In this document: positions 23,059 through 37,409 of the stretch, one piece after another
How the letters are laid out: each line of letters starts with the position of its first letter
Position numbering within the stretch: position 1 is the stretch's first letter
NCBI GenBank assembly: GCA_002633005.1
Contig: NMRA01000125.1
Coordinates: 717,566 to 781,565, forward strand
DNA: 64,000 bases
Reading direction: 5' to 3'
DNA from: Phoronis australis
Taxonomy: Eukaryota; Phoronida; Phoronidae
The notes under the pieces: generated by a model
Seen by the model: only the letters and a program-made list of their open reading frames with translations
The model's database searches: none
Told to the model about the DNA's origin: nothing
Made by a program: the position numbers and the translations under genes

Positions 23059-23355
23059 ATGTTTCACCTGTCACTCAAAGAGACCTTAGTGAAACACGCT
23101 CCCGTCAACGAGATTGTGAATAAGGTCCTCGTGGTATTAGCTGAACATTTTAGAAATGTTGCTTTATGCGACTGGTGTATATTCAATCAACAAAAGTTTG
23201 GAATTGTTATTCCGGAACGTGCAGTAGACCAGATCACAATTTCACTTCGGACTTGGTCCCGCAAAACACCACGCGCAAGTGATAGTTCAAGTAGCCGCTG
23301 CAAGAGCTCTTCGACGCTAATTATGCCTTATTATGAACGCAGTTCGTCCCGGTAA
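23059..23355 (+). CDS. unrecognised open reading frame, 98 codons
   Basis: ATG at 23059 to a TAA at 23353-23355. The first two thirds (starting MFHLSLKETLVKHAPVNEIV) have an ordinary mix of hydrophobic and charged residues. The C-terminal third is rich in serine and arginine. A TATA-like GTATAAGTAAC lies about 45 bases upstream. I see no domain, signal peptide or membrane segment, and no splice sites that would place it in a larger gene. It may be chance. Confidence 0.15.
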   Translation: MFHLSLKETLVKHAPVNEIVNKVLVVLAEHFRNVALCDWCIFNQQKFGIVIPERAVDQITISLRTWSRKTPRASDSSSSRCKSSSTLIMPYYERSSSR

Positions 23356-23458
23356 TCAACAGTACGCCCTTGCAATCCTCTACTGCTGTTACTTATTGTA
23401 AATTTTATGTTTCGTATGTTCACTCCCGCCCGTTAGCGGTGCCGTCAGCTCGTTATAA

Positions 23459-23540
23459 GTTCAAGTACGTAGCTTTGCTGTCAATTTTTTTTCGCACTCC
23501 ACAGGTCGCATTTTTGTTGGATTTTCACAAAATTTTCATC
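23459..23540. repeat. short dispersed repeat related to 4108-4185
   Basis: Shares a GTA(C/T)GT-GCT-TG start and the TTCGCACTCCACAGGTCGCA core with the earlier locus. Coding relevance is doubtful. Confidence 0.35.
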
Positions 23541-23575
23541 TTTTATGCTAGTTTGCAGACTTAGATCTCCGCTTG

Positions 23576-26500
23576 GGCCTAGGTTTCATTTTACAACTCA
23601 CACGACAAAGACTGGGATGCGTGTGCAGTGGGGCTGCATCAATGTCGGGCAAATGCCCAGGGAGATTTCTCGACTTAGTCGACAGTTCATAGAAACTGGA
23701 TGTTCGTAAGCTGTGTTTTGACAGGGAAAACGAAACGAAGCAGTTATGCGAACGGTTACCTCGAGTTTCCTTGTGTATATTACGTTTTTTACGATCCGTG
23801 ACAGAGTAGCGGAGAATTTATTAGCCACTCAAAAACTACTTTGCTGAAAGTTTGACGATTAGTGGGGTTGTCATTTTCACGGTAGCAGTCTGTTGCAATA
23901 AAAACGAGACGCCGAAACGCACATTTCCAAGTCACGATCGTCAGCCGCGGACCGCCTGCGCGCTAACAACGGGACCAACCAGTATCGCAGTGCGATATCC
24001 TGGATATTGTCTTGGGTATTTGATAATAAGGGCATCTTACGTGAAAAATAAATATGTTTTTCCATCACAAAGTTTGGTAAGTTGATCGTTTAAGAATTAG
24101 TAGAAACACCTGCTGATATGCCGTAGACAGGCGCATCCGAAAATTTAAATTAGCCGAAATTTTTAGATAACATTGAAACCCATTAGGCAACAACCAAAAA
24201 GCGGTCGGATACACACGAATTGCTTTCTGAGCTTGCATACGTTGGAAATTCCAGTTCGCATTTTGCGACTTGATACGAGCTGGCAAAATTCTCAGCTAGC
24301 ATTTCCTAGTTTCAGGTCTCATTTGCGACCTGCAGCTCGTTATGTCGAGCCCTGCTAATCAGTGCATTGGATTTTTTATCTTGTCCCTCTGGAATGTAAT
24401 GTGCATATTTTACACCTCGACTGATATTGTGAACTATACTGAATCACTATTCCTGTTTGTTTGTAAGTCCGATTAAGCCGCTGTGTGATATTCAATACGC
24501 CATACTTTAATAGATCTGGATTATAGTGCTATATTAATTAATGCACCGGATTGAACAAGTGTACAAATGAACTGACGTGATTACGATTCACCCCGAGTGA
24601 TTAGCCTGAGGCGCCCTTCGTAAAGCCTCGAGGCGAGATCTCGAGATTCTCACCAAGACTGAATTTCATCGCTAGTGTTCAACCTTCGTTAAACGCAACA
24701 ACTTCATGTCAAAACCGTAAATAAACATTACTTGACCTTCATTTTCTCCAGTATTTTAGATGGACTGCGATAGGTTTCAAGACATACATGTATGAACATG
24801 AATGTGTTGTATTTGGAAGTCACTGTCGCAAACCCATTTACTGTACATGTACGTCCTGCTCCCGGTATCTAATCTTTTACTCGAAATCGAAAATTGATTT
24901 GTCAATTTCCGTATTCATCGAATACGAACTCAGCATAATTATCTATGATTGTGTGCTTGAGTGTATTATCAATTAAACAAATGAGAGTGCAATCCAAATT
25001 CAAATTGGCGACCCGTGACTTAGAGCAACAGACTATAGTAAAGTCTCACGATATGGTGTAAAATCTCGAAATTTCGACTTCGGACTCCAGCTTATACATG
25101 AAGCTTTTAATGTTGGAACCATCAAGTGCAAAATAGGATTACACAGTTATCCACATATACCATAATATTTTCGAGCACAGAATAAGATAAACTTGTCTTG
25201 AATTCGTACAAAAGTTGACCGGAAAATGTTAAAAGAAATTTAGAGTTGGATATCGAGTAAAAAGATTAGACTCCGGGCCCTGGTCGTGAAATAGTTTCTG
25301 AACATTGATGAAATATTTATGAATTTAAGATTGCTTGTCATCACAAATTTTTAAGTACAGGTGACGCGATTTTTTAAACCACTATATCGCAGTTTGTAAT
25401 GCTTGATTCGCCTCCGCTTTGAAACATACACTTTAAGTTTTTACTTGTAACGATTTCCGTAAGGTTATGTATGAGGCTGTCGACAATATGTACATTTTTA
25501 GTCGCATATCCATAAAGCTATTAAATTTATCTCAGCAAATTGTATAATTTCTGAAAGTAGAAATTCTGTAGAGCTAATTTTGGACTATATACCAGCCTGT
25601 CACTACTTAGGTCACATGACCTTGCTTTTCTGGAAAATTTAGCAAAAAGGATGTGCATTCATAGCAAAATAACGAGATCAATAACATGACTGGGATCAAT
25701 AACATGACTAAATTTCATATGACTTTTAAATGATCGATATAAAAGCTCAAACGCGACTTAACAGCTTTCTAAAGAATCGTTTCAATTTTGTTTTATGCAG
25801 GTTTATTTTTTATCATGAAAATCATATGTCCCCTTTACGGTTAACCCCTTTTGCAAAATTGGAACATTTTAAAACAATTCCGGAAAGGCGTTTTGGAAAA
25901 CAATGTGTAACGAATAATGTCTTAAAATTTTATGTTAATCCAATTAGTTATTTCTGACATGCGATGTTCCGAATTTGGCCAAAGGTAGACCTTGTTGACA
26001 ACAATGCGTATTGAGCATGACAGAAAAAGTTTTTTTTTAATTTTTGCTTGTTTTTAGCAACATGTATACTAATGGCTATTAAATCTCTCAAGATGTATTA
26101 ATGAAATTCTTTTTGAGACACAGGGTCATGGTGGGAACTCTTTAAATGCATTTTTCAAATAAACGTTGTATGTTTCCAGAATCTGCTGCTCATTTTTCAT
26201 CTAACCGAATCGGCGTGAGTGAGGCGCAGCTAATCTTATACTGTTGAATCCCTTACGATAGAATACATGACAGTTCCATATGTTTCAAATGCTGCGGTGT
26301 ATTTACATGAGATGGGATTGCTTTGTTGTCAAGCCAAATTAAAACATTCGACTTGGCGTTCGCCATTACATGTATAGTCATCCGGTTGCACCCAAGAGAC
26401 TCATTCCATCAACCACTTGTTACGCGGCAGGTTGTCGTCCTTGATGAAAACTGCATTGCCAACACTTACATTTCGCAATACAGTATAAAATTTCTCCTAA

Positions 26501-28097
26501 TTCAAACATATTTTAAGTTCAGAATCAAGCTTGTTTTCTGTCTGTTTAAATGACTAGCACGGCCACCCGAGAAGTTCAATGTTTTTTGTGTAATTTTGGT
26601 GTTTCCTAATGAACTGGTCTAGTTGCACGGATAATGGCTGACAATACTTTGGGTTCAGTACTTCCGGTGTTATTAGATACACTCTCTCGAGGGATGCTGG
26701 GAAGTTTGAAAACTATGTAATTACAAGTGTGATCATTGCATTTGTTTTGGCGTGTAATTATTACTTATGTGTAATTATTACTTATCGCAGGCAAAATGCA
26801 TGCAAAATAAGTCAACTCGTTAAGTAGATTAGCAAACTTATCTCTCGTTAGATTTATACAAGGTAAAGTTCTGTTGAGGCGCCAGCGCGGTTATGTGAAA
26901 ACAGCTGTTTTCATCTTCGATAACCGAACTGGTTAATAACCGAAGCTGTTGAGTTCATCAACAAGTTTCAGACAAATTTCACATCGCTTTAATAAGTTGT
27001 ATGGTTATTAAAACCGCTGCTTACCCATTTTACTGGAATAAGGGTCACTGTAATATGGTGCTGGTGAGTGGTAGCAGATGTCGCACTAACAACTCCCTGA
27101 TTAGCAACATTGTCAGGTCGACTAGGTGGCGAAACCGTCTCGTCGATGTATCGGCTCACCTATAATACTTGTACGATGCCAAAGGCAATATCAGTGTTAA
27201 CGCCAACGCAACCGCTGATTGGTCCATTGCACAGGCTGTGGCGTAGCAACGTCATTTTCGTTTGTAAAACGAAATTAAGATGGCTAATGAAGAATTGATA
27301 AAAGAGCACTGTTGAAAAGCGAGCTGTCATTGCATGTACAAAAAGGGAGATGCTCCTAACATAGTCATTCCCATCCTTTGTGACTCGCAAACGTATGCCA
27401 AAACGTTCAAACTTACAATATATGCGCGCTTGTTGAAGTCCGTTTGTCTGTACTCTCCAATTACCAGGGTTGCTGTTTGGAAAATGTATTGTTTTGCCCT
27501 CTAGAATCGTGAAGATCGCGTGATTATTGCCTACATCTCATGAAAGTACATGATCAGGGACGTCCCCACCAGATATTCCTGGTTTCATGGCATTGACATT
27601 TGTTTTGCATTTGTCACCATCGCATGAGGGCGCTGCAAAGGAACTTAATCCATCTAGAACTGACGTGCTACATGACGTGGAAGTCCCCTCAAAACAAGTT
27701 CGTCAACAAGACAATTTACGAGAAATGAAATCAAAATAAATGAACCCCACTTGTCAAAAGCAGATTGATGGCTTGGCATTGCTTTTTGAAGCCCGATATT
27801 ATAAGATAATGTTATGCCTTTTCGTCTAAAAATACCGCGCGTGGAAAGTATCTGACCGGATCTAAGTAAGATAATACATGCTAGTGTTGACTTACTATGC
27901 AAATGGCCATGTTACATGTAGCTTCCTTTTTATGATTCGTTACATTTACTAAGTAGAGACTGTTTGCATTGCCTTGTCCGCAGTACAATTTCCGCTTAAA
28001 GCGTGACTGAATTCGAAATAGTCCGTTCGAAAATAATTTAAATTTCTTAATGAACTTCTGATTATGCAATGTGAACAGGTGGACATCTACCCACCGA
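23576..28097. other. non-coding apart from two tiny tandem duplications
   Basis: Bases 25676-25691 and 25694-25709 are the same 16-mer (GATCAATAACATGACT). Bases 26752-26768 and 26769-26785 are an exact 17-base tandem duplication (GTGTAATTATTACTTAT). The remaining frames, all 82 codons or fewer, are unrecognisable. No promoter or larger repeat was seen. Confidence 0.5.
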
Positions 28098-28450
28098 CAC
28101 AGCACCACCTATACTGAAAAGTGGCCCTGTGGAAACATGATGAGCAACACGACGGAATTGCGTTTGTGGGCACCAATGCGCATGGTTGGTCGGAAGTAAA
28201 TTGATCACATCGCCACCACTTAACACACGCCTTCAGTGCACTGTACAGTACTTCTTATTTGGGCTTAGCCACGGGATCGGGATTCTTTGATTTTGTTTAC
28301 TTCTGCCACTGCCCGTTTTAATAAATTGCAAGTAGTCGAAGGTGGTCGACAACTGCGTAACAGTAAACTAAAAGGGGTTTCCCAGATTTCAACCAGTGGG
28401 AATGGTTGTATGATATGACGTCGGTTTCATTACTTTTACCAATGAATATC
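28098..28450 (+). repeat. dispersed repeat family B, copy 1
   Basis: It starts CAGCACCACCTATACTGAAA followed by AGTGGCCCTGT and runs about 350 bases to TTACCAATGAATATC. Shared landmarks with the copies at 34315-34652 (same strand) and 49684-49988 (inverted) are GGCCCTGT, CATCGCCACCACT, TTGGGCTTA, TTTTGTTTACTTC and ACCA(G/A)TGGGAATG. The copies are clearly diverged and carry no intact gene. They look like old, non-autonomous interspersed repeats. Confidence 0.65.
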
Positions 28451-31400
28451 CTAACTGCCCTGCTGAGTTCGGTAATGCCCCATTAACTTCGCACGCTCTC
28501 CCCATTTCGCCCCAATGTTACCGTAAAATTGCTTTATGGATATTAATAATCAAAATCAAATGTTTTGAGGACTGGGATTTATTGTTGGATGTACTAAACT
28601 AATCGAAGCGCTACCTGGCGACATCAGTGTCCTGCGAACCAATTCGTGAAAAATGACTCTTAGGACCGACTCGGAGATTCGGGCTCAGTTTAGAACGAAC
28701 TCAAAGACAGTTTTGGTCATTTTTTCTTAACCTGTACCGAAATTAGTCGTTTTTCATATGGAATTATACTATCTACGCTAATCCGCCACATGTTTCAGCT
28801 TCCCAAATGTACGTGACGTGATACACGAAATCCGGTGTCAAGTATTATGTTGATCTCGAAATTTTAATTGGGTTTGTATCTACAACACTTAAGAGGCAAT
28901 TGATATCACGTTTACAGTGTATTTTGAGAAGATCCTGGTATTGCTCAAAAACATCACTTCTTGTGCAGGACGATCGCAATGCATAAGGCTTAATTTTGAA
29001 ATGTCCGACACCTTTTTACATTTTGACTTCCTCTGTAAATGTATGTAAACTCTGTGACATTTCTGGAAAACTTATTCATTGCAATAAAACTTATTTTCTT
29101 GGGCTTTTGAATGGTATCACCTAAGTGAAGAAAGCAAGCAGTTTCATGAAACGGCCTTTAGAGCGTCTGCGAGTGATGCCTGTGAACTGCACAAACTAAT
29201 TGCAAGAGTTCACGTTAACATTTCTTGTTGCGTCGACGGACACCTACATGTATAAGAGGAATTAACATCGGACACGTTTCTTGAAACTATTTATTTCTTA
29301 ACTTAGACTGACATCGGGCTAATTTAAGACCAATCTGTCGTTGCCTCCGTCATGAATTTTCTTAATGGAGAATGCCACCCAAAAACAACCTATTTTGTAT
29401 CAATTTAGATCGAGTAGTTCCACTCGATAACAGCAAGTTCAGTTGTTTTACATGACAGCCAATGACAGACGGAGGTGTTGAAATTAATCAATGACGTAAT
29501 CGGTTCCCATGTAGTCTGTTCAGCCGTTCACAACACGCTTACTGGAGTCAAGCTATCTCTTGAATTCATTATTTTACACCAATAAATCATCAAAATTCGA
29601 AGTTAACCCCTAACAAATACATCGAATTCTTTAACAAACGTGTATTTCACTGTAACGGATTTATACATGTACTAGGTATTTCCGTAGCCTACAGTGTTCG
29701 GTAGGCCAATTTACCATGGTCGATCGCGGGAGTTTGGGTCTGTTTGATAATAAATTCGAATCATTCTTCCGTGAAATACAAACTATGGAACTTAACTGTG
29801 TGTTACACTTTTAGATTTGCGATTTTTTCAGTTCTGAACACACAAAACGCTTGTTACTCCCCGCCAGTGGTTCGGAACACAATCAGACTCATCGCGGCCG
29901 CCGGAACCGGACATCACGAACATAAACCAGCTTAAGTTGGAAACTAAACCCCCAGTCACAAAAAGACTATTATAGTGAGCCAAAGAAATAATGTGCACGT
30001 AATTATTTAGGTGAATTGGCCACGAAACTGAAATAATTCTTTTGTACTTACTTTTCGGGAACCGCGAAGTCCCCTTCTCCTTAGTCCACAACCGTCAGGG
30101 CAAAGGCTATACAGTAACAATGATTTAAGTAATGTATATCTAAATAAAGATTCCCTTAACATGTGACAATAGCATATAAAATGGAGGTATTGTTTCACAA
30201 CAGCTTTCTGCCAGCAAACACTGAATTAGCATGCGCTCACACGGCCTTGGTGCCCGGTCAATTACCTTTATTGCATCTAAAGCCGGTAACGCAGTGGTTT
30301 ATTCATTGCTGGCTTCTCAAAACATTTGCACTCACGAATACACCAAAAGCATTACGAATTGTATCTAATGAGACAGACTTTGTTTCAGTTCTACATGTGT
30401 ATAAGAATTGCTTAGGGTGGGAATAATTCATTTTGAAACGGAACGCAGAATAATAAGCGTACGTCTACATTGCAACTCGCCCGGCGCCAATCCCGACTTA
30501 GGCGAGAGCCCATCCGACGGAGACTTCACGGGTCGGGTATTTAGCTTTCACAGGCTATCAGTTTGAACCGGAATACACTGATCAAGAATTACTATAGAGG
30601 CGCCATGAACAGGCACAGGCAACGGAATGGATGGATAGATCTTTGGTAAGCCGAAAATTCGTCAGAGAAATCACTGTCGACGAAATGCCGCCCACAGACA
30701 CGGAGATGTTTCACGGCCTCACATTTGCCATTAACATCGTATGTTTCATTCTTCACTACCGCTAATCACTTCCTAAGCATTTCGGGCTCTCGAGGAAATT
30801 GAAAAATGATATGCCCGATTTCTTCGCAGCTTCATAGTTGAGACAAGCGGGAACGATGCACCGCAATATTGCGTCATTCACTCTGCAGATGAACCACTGA
30901 CGTCGCTGCATCGTTCTCACCTCACAGGTTAACGCGACACCTCCGCGGGATGGTGAAGTCGTCCGTATAAGAGGCGGTTTTGAGATAGACCGATTAAGAC
31001 GGTAAAAAGACTAATAAAATCGGGTGGCATTCTCCTTTATGACCATTTAACTTAAGACCAAAATCTGTTTATTAAACGAAGACCGAAAATCACCACGTTT
31101 ATGATGAGATTTTGGCGTAAATGATCAAATTTACGACTGCCATCACAGTGAACTGTTGAACAAATTTATTGGAGATTTGGTTCTACAATGACCTGAAACA
31201 ATATCAAAATTGAATTGGAGATCGTCAATAGAGAATCAGTGAAACACGTAGAGATCGCGTTTTTAACATCGTCCTTGCTTAGTTTGTTGGACTCACAACA
31301 GGTAGCGAAAGCGTAGATTTCGGCAAGCTCTGCTATGGCGAATTAAAGCCGATTTAATTTCCGTCTTAATTAAGATCGAAGAAAGTGACCGGAAACTGAC

Positions 31401-34314
31401 TTTGTGTTCGGGAAACGGTCTTTTCTGAATGCCGTTTTTCTCGTACTTTAGACCAAAGCTTGGTTTGAGTCCTAAGTCACTTTTCATGACACTGGCTCAA
31501 GCGCCCGGATGTAAGACACTTCCCGCCGTGAACTCAACTGTGTTCCCTAACTTTTCACCATAGTCGTGAACATGTTCAACGAAGTTCTCATTATTCTTTC
31601 TAATGCTGTTTTATCTTCGTTACTCAGCTTTGATGCAAACCTAGGATAAACGCCATGTTGAAGTTACAATATTGTTGAAAATGAATACATGTAGGGGGCG
31701 GTTTTTACTCAACGCCCCCAAAGGACTTGGTCCATCTTCATTTCCATTGAACTAAGGGCCCAGTTTCAGAGATATTATAAGAAAATCTCATGAGTTAAAG
31801 CCGAGGTCATAACAAAAATAAATTGATAGACAAGCATAATATTTTTGACTGAGTTAGCAAAGGCAAACGCCGAAGATTTTGGGGACTTAGCTTTGTCAAT
31901 TTGAGAACGTTAAGTATATGTAACTGAACAGAGGTAGTTTGATTGGTTAACTTTTGAATATTACGTTGAATGCCGCCCTAGAGCGGAGGTGGACGGAATT
32001 AAAATTCGACACGTTCTTAAAACGCCCATGAGGAAAGCTTATGTGAGTACGCAGAAAATGACTGGTGGCATTATGTTCAGGATGACATCACCTTGACACT
32101 GTCTACTTTTAAACAGATGTTTAGTCTGACAATCTGAAGTCTCGTCAAATAATAATAACTAAATTGGGTTGGTTATGTATTGGTCCTGTAGCTTGTACCG
32201 TGGCACTGCATGTGACGTTCAAAAGAGCCAACTGAAAACCCTTCTGCTCTCTCGATATTCATTTCTTTGTTCAAAATCATTAATACCGTTCACCTGTACA
32301 ATCTCCTGCGGTACACCTGAGTTCAAACAGGTATCACACCAGTATCGCCGAGCTTGCGTTTTAGAGTAAAACTAATTACAAGAGAGATGTTGAAAACAAC
32401 TGACACTAATATGAAGTTATGCACGTATGGAGCGCATCAACGTGCATAACCAGTTGTTGCATACCTAATGATTACTGACATCTCCTGCTGTAAATAGTTT
32501 TATTCGCACGAAAAGGAAAAACAAATTGTCCGCAACGTGGCGTGACCATTAATATTAGTGGCTTCACTGCAGAAAAAAATCAGGAGAAATCAAGCGATTT
32601 CATTTGAATAGAGCATGTATGCACTTTATTTTTGGCTTAACAGACATTCTTCTGCGGTGTTGCTCGTAAACTGGGCAAAATTCTTTAGTTCTGACCACGA
32701 ATTGGAAAGTTGAAGACATCAACATTTTGAAAAACAAATATGCATAACGTAGGATTTCCAAGCATCTGTTTTAAGCACTACCAGTTAATGCCTCAAAACC
32801 TGTGTCGGCGATGTGTAAAGAGCGTCATACAGAAAAGATATTAAGATTTAATGATGGATTGCATTATAAGGACTACTGCCTAAGTAACGTTTTAGGCTTC
32901 AGCAATTAGTTCTATGCCTTTGTGATGCCGTTAACTGCAATGATAAATTAGTCACAACTAGTACATGTATCTGTGTCAAAACATTTGATCTTTAACGCCG
33001 TGTCATCAAGCATAAGTGTTCTGAACACGACAGCATCCATGTTTTATTAATTAACACAGACATTAACCGATATGTCATAAGCGACTCTTCCGTTGGGGCT
33101 AACCGGATTGAATGTTCTTGCTACCTTGAGGGAAACGAACACTCCCTCTATTACTAGCCAAACAGTACATTTTTAAGGAGAGATGTCACAGAAATATATC
33201 TAATATTCACAAGTTTGTTACATACATGTATACTGATGAGTACTATAATGCTGAAAAATTAATAGCATATAAAAATTTTGTGTATGACAGCTTTTCTGGG
33301 AAATGTTATTGTTCATGTTTACTCCATGTAGCAGTTGTTTACTTCATACTAGATATGAGAATGGTCTCTCCTGAGGTGTGCATGGGTGAATGTGTAGCTT
33401 TAACACGCTTCAGTCACATGGTTTTGCTTAAAACAAAATAGGCTATACCATTGAATACTTGCATATACATAGCATGAGTTTATGGGACGAGCCATTAAAA
33501 ATATTTTTTCAAAACCAGATTCCCTACGAAAGCTTTGCTTTCCCGGTTAAATTATTTACGAATGGGGTCAGTGGCTTGGTAATACACAGAAGTTTACATT
33601 TTTTAACAGAACCCTTCACTACAAAAGCGTTCCATCTTCTGTCTTAGGCTTCTTGACTTAAAACGCTTCAGTCCAAATGTGAGTTTGTTTTATTTAGTTT
33701 ATTTTCCTAAACGAGCATTATGTAGGATTTTAAATCTCTTCGAGGTATTTTGTAAGGGGAATAATCCCTACGAAATGATGAAGTTTCCATAGAAGCTCCC
33801 AACAAATGGGTGATTTTCAATCGTGCTATTATCTTGTTAACTCCCTACGCGGGGTGGGCATCTACGTCAGAACTGCCGTCGATTATTCCACCCCCGCGGC
33901 TAATACATGTACATATGTAAGTCTTCAACAAAACACCTTCCTTCCAGTGGTGCCGGCACAGGTACATGTAGGAGTGGCCCGCCCTGGACTGAGGCCGCCT
34001 CTGAAACTGCTATGCATCCGCGTTCCCGTCAAAGAAACGAACTGCTCAAAATTCGAAGGGTGAGTGAGGTGTGCCTCAAGTTCAGGACGATAACCGAACT
34101 GGTCGTTCCTCCCAAGCCCAGAAAGCACCTCTCCGTGAAGCCGGAAACAGGCTGACCAGATACCACTTCCATATACATGTATAGCGGTAGTCTAAACTAA
34201 AAGTCATTCTATAACATAATGTGGGATTATAATAACTTCACATGTGTCAGATGTTAAGTACACTGCGCCTATTGAAATGTAAGCTATTTCAGAGCAGTCA
34301 CCTACCCTCTGAAA
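28451..34314. other. non-coding; pieces of GTTTC(A/T)TGAAAC foldback repeats
   Basis: Fragments in the style of 13225-13473 occur at 29140-29345 (GTTTCATGAAACGGCC; later ACGTTTCTTGAAAC) and at 31370-31506 (TTTTCATGACACTGGC near a GCGCCCGG tip). Frames elsewhere (87 codons or fewer) have no recognisable domain. The overlapping frames at 33806-34155 read a GC-rich patch on both strands and are likely chance. Confidence 0.4.
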
Positions 34315-34652
34315 CAGCGCCAGTTATACTAAAATATGGCCCTGTAGAAACTTGATGAACGACACACGGAATTCCGTGTGTGGCATCAATGCCCATGCCT
34401 TGGTCGGAAGTCCGGCTACCGATCACATCGCCACCACTAGCTCACGGCCTTTATGCACTGCACTTGTTTGGGCTTAAGCCAGTGGATTGAGGTTTCCTGG
34501 ATTTTGTTTACTTCAATCACTGACCGTTTTCATAAAATGCAGCTATTCAAGTCAACGTGGTCGCTATACTTGATAACTGGGTTTCCCAACTTTCAACCAA
34601 TGGGAATGATTAAATGTTATGACGTTGATTTCAATACGTTAACCAATGAACC
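34315..34652 (+). repeat. dispersed repeat family B, copy 2
   Basis: Begins CAGCGCCAGTTATACTAAAA and is colinear with 28098-28450. Its frame at 34453 and the reverse frame at 49757 share a HCTCLGL.QWI.V..ILF.SITD string only because both read this repeat. Confidence 0.65.
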
Positions 34653-37409
34653 CATGTCAACAAATATTCGGCAGTGCTACATTCCGTAGCATTGTAAACC
34701 AGTGGGCAGTCAACCAAGTGCCATGTGACTAGTGCGACGAAGTGTACATGTATATACTCGGCAAAATCGAATCGATCGTGTTTCAACCTCAAGCATTATA
34801 AAAAGGGGAATGTTTAAATAAAAGGTCTCAAGAAAAGTGTGCATGTGATTGATCATTGGAGGTCAGGAATCAAGTTGTTTATGCGTTTACGCATGTGTTA
34901 TAGAGGCCGTAAAACATAAATGAATATACAAGTGCACATATGAACTACACGTACACGATCCGCCATTAATAATTTTTATGAAATGTTACTACGGAATTAA
35001 CTAAGGTGAACATTTCATCTCCCATATACTGTTAGTTTAGATGCCAGTCAAATGAAATGCAAAACCGCCCAGTCTAGGTGCGGACTTGGCATTTCTAAGG
35101 CCGGGTCTTTATAGACCACGGCACTCTTAGTAACGCTAATCATCTGACGGATGAGACGTGATTACACATTGAATGCTAGGCCGCTGTTAACGTGATACTC
35201 TTCCAACATCTTTGGTTGGTATTGTTGCAGTATTGCACGCAAGTACCAGCCATTCCAGCTGTCTGTGCTTGAGTAGAGTTGGGGCACTGACCGTGCAAAT
35301 CACGTTCGCGTAAAAAGCAGCGGCCAAAAAAGGGTAAAGTTTTAAATCCGACTTGGCAGTCGTATGCTTAAAACCACATCACCGAATTTTTTAGACTACT
35401 GTTAAAGGACACCGTTAACTGAGAAATATGTGTGTAAGCCTTAAAAGATGACTTACATGTATGACTCGCTGGATACAAGTATAGGTGTGCACATGCGCAT
35501 TTATGTAGAGCTGTAGGCGACGCCATCTATTGTCGAGTCAGATAAGACAAAAATGAATAGTGATATACTATACTCTCTGCAATTCGTTGATATACCTCAC
35601 CTTTTAATTATGCATTCACACATTCAGAACATTACAATTGAGGTAGGGGTTGGCTAAAGCGCATAACACACTCCATGACTTCTGAAGACTTTTCTTAATT
35701 GTTTTAAGATCATAAAATAGGTGACCATTACAATGTGTCCAAGCCACTTGCTTCAAAGGACGCTTATTTCGAGTCTGTGCATACATGTACATATATTTTG
35801 AAAAAAGAGAGCTTAGCAAAATGGGATAAGGATGGTTGCGTGTTCTGAAACAAAGAGATCGCGCACAGGTTTCAAACTAAGTCGGGCAGAGACCAGGACC
35901 GATTTTGGTATTTTCTTGATCTTGACATGGTATTGCCTTTTCAGTAAAGTAGATCGTGCTTCGTAGGTGTAGAGTCCAATATTGCTACATTATGTACAGT
36001 AGTTGGTGTGGTGATTTGGCGGTTACGTAAATCATAAATTATCATTGATTCAGTTTTACTGAAGCTGGTAAAATGTGAAATTTTATTTTGGAGAGAGTTC
36101 GCATCAATCATAGTAACTTTGGTCAAATCCTGCATCAGTGGTCGCTCGATTGTCATCAGTTTTGCGCCTCCCGGCGCTCACAGTTCGACTTCCCACCCCA
36201 AGTTGGCCATCAAGGTCCAAAACTGCAAATTATTGGAAAGACACGTGCTCCTGCTTTCTGTGGTTCTGTAATGGTCGCGTTATGTAAATTGAAATTTTTG
36301 TATTTGCTAACATTGATCGATTTGATTCAGGTCTGTAGGAACTGTTCAGAGATTTTTCCAACAAGAACTAGACAAGTGACGGAGAGTAGTACTTTTGTTG
36401 TGCACTTGAAGTACACTGTACACGTAATTAATACCCACCGTTGGAGAGCTCTTAATCACAACATCTCTCGTTTGTTAAGCTGAGCCAACCCGTTTTAACT
36501 TGTAAAATTTGTTCTGCATTGTGCCTTTGTTTAGCGACGACATTTCTTTTTCGTCTCGAGGCAACGCAGCGAGCGCCTTCGGTTACTAGCGCCTCGTTAA
36601 AGGTCCGTACATTTACGTGCGCTCGACATGACATTAGCGAAGCACAGTGGAGCGGTTCAGAAGAAAATTAAGTTGCACTTTTAAGTATCCATCTAAATCA
36701 ATCCAATCTGCCTGTATACATCTCCCATTGATTTTTAAAATGCACTCAACGAGTCTTCGTGAAGGATCCTCAGCCACAATACGTGTTCACAAATACGTTA
36801 TAAGTAGTAAAATTAAACACTGTTGGTAGCCTGCTCATTCATTAGTTCTGGATCCCACAGCTGGATGAAGTGGGTCGGCTATGCAGGTGCCGTTTCTCTG
36901 ATGTGCGGTAAGTGGATTTCTGCAGTCTTATCTATGTACCAGTACGCGTAGAGCCCTCTAGCCTTGCTCTCCGTGCACCTTGTAGATCTGTGCTTCCCTT
37001 GCTATCCGTGTACCCTGTAGATCTGTGCTTGCCTTGGTTTTGTCTTACATGTACTTTGTGTTATTGGTGTAATAGACCAGAGTTATCGCCTTAAAGACAC
37101 CAATGCTCGGTTTTGCTTAATAGCCTGACAAATTTACAGCTTGAACAAGTGTTTTAATAGGATTTACTTGTTCACAAATGATCACTTGTCTGCAAGCATT
37201 TCGGTAAAGCTGTAGACAATGTTTTTGCTCTACCACGTGTGTTTTAGAACCCCAAATTTCCCTTTTATTCTTGTCTTTTTTACAATGTGAACTTGATCTG
37301 AGTGTGTTGACTTGTTTTTCTTCAGTCTTTAGTCTTGTTGTTTATCTTAAATGCTGATGTAGACTTTTTAGGAAGATCAGTACTGATATTTTTTAAGCAA
37401 TGTTCTGAT
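34653..37409. other. non-coding, nothing firm
   Basis: The longest frame is 131 codons on the + strand at 36088-36483. It has no recognisable domain and overlaps - strand frames. No repeat copy was recognised. Confidence 0.45.

Noticed and set aside
34453-34689. Frame sharing a peptide string with the reverse frame at 49757
   Set aside because: Both read copies of repeat family B; neither is intact or supported by promoter or splice signals.
36088-36483. 131-codon + strand frame, the longest outside the receptor locus
   Set aside because: No domain, no splice or promoter support, overlaps - strand frames; length is within chance for 64 kb.
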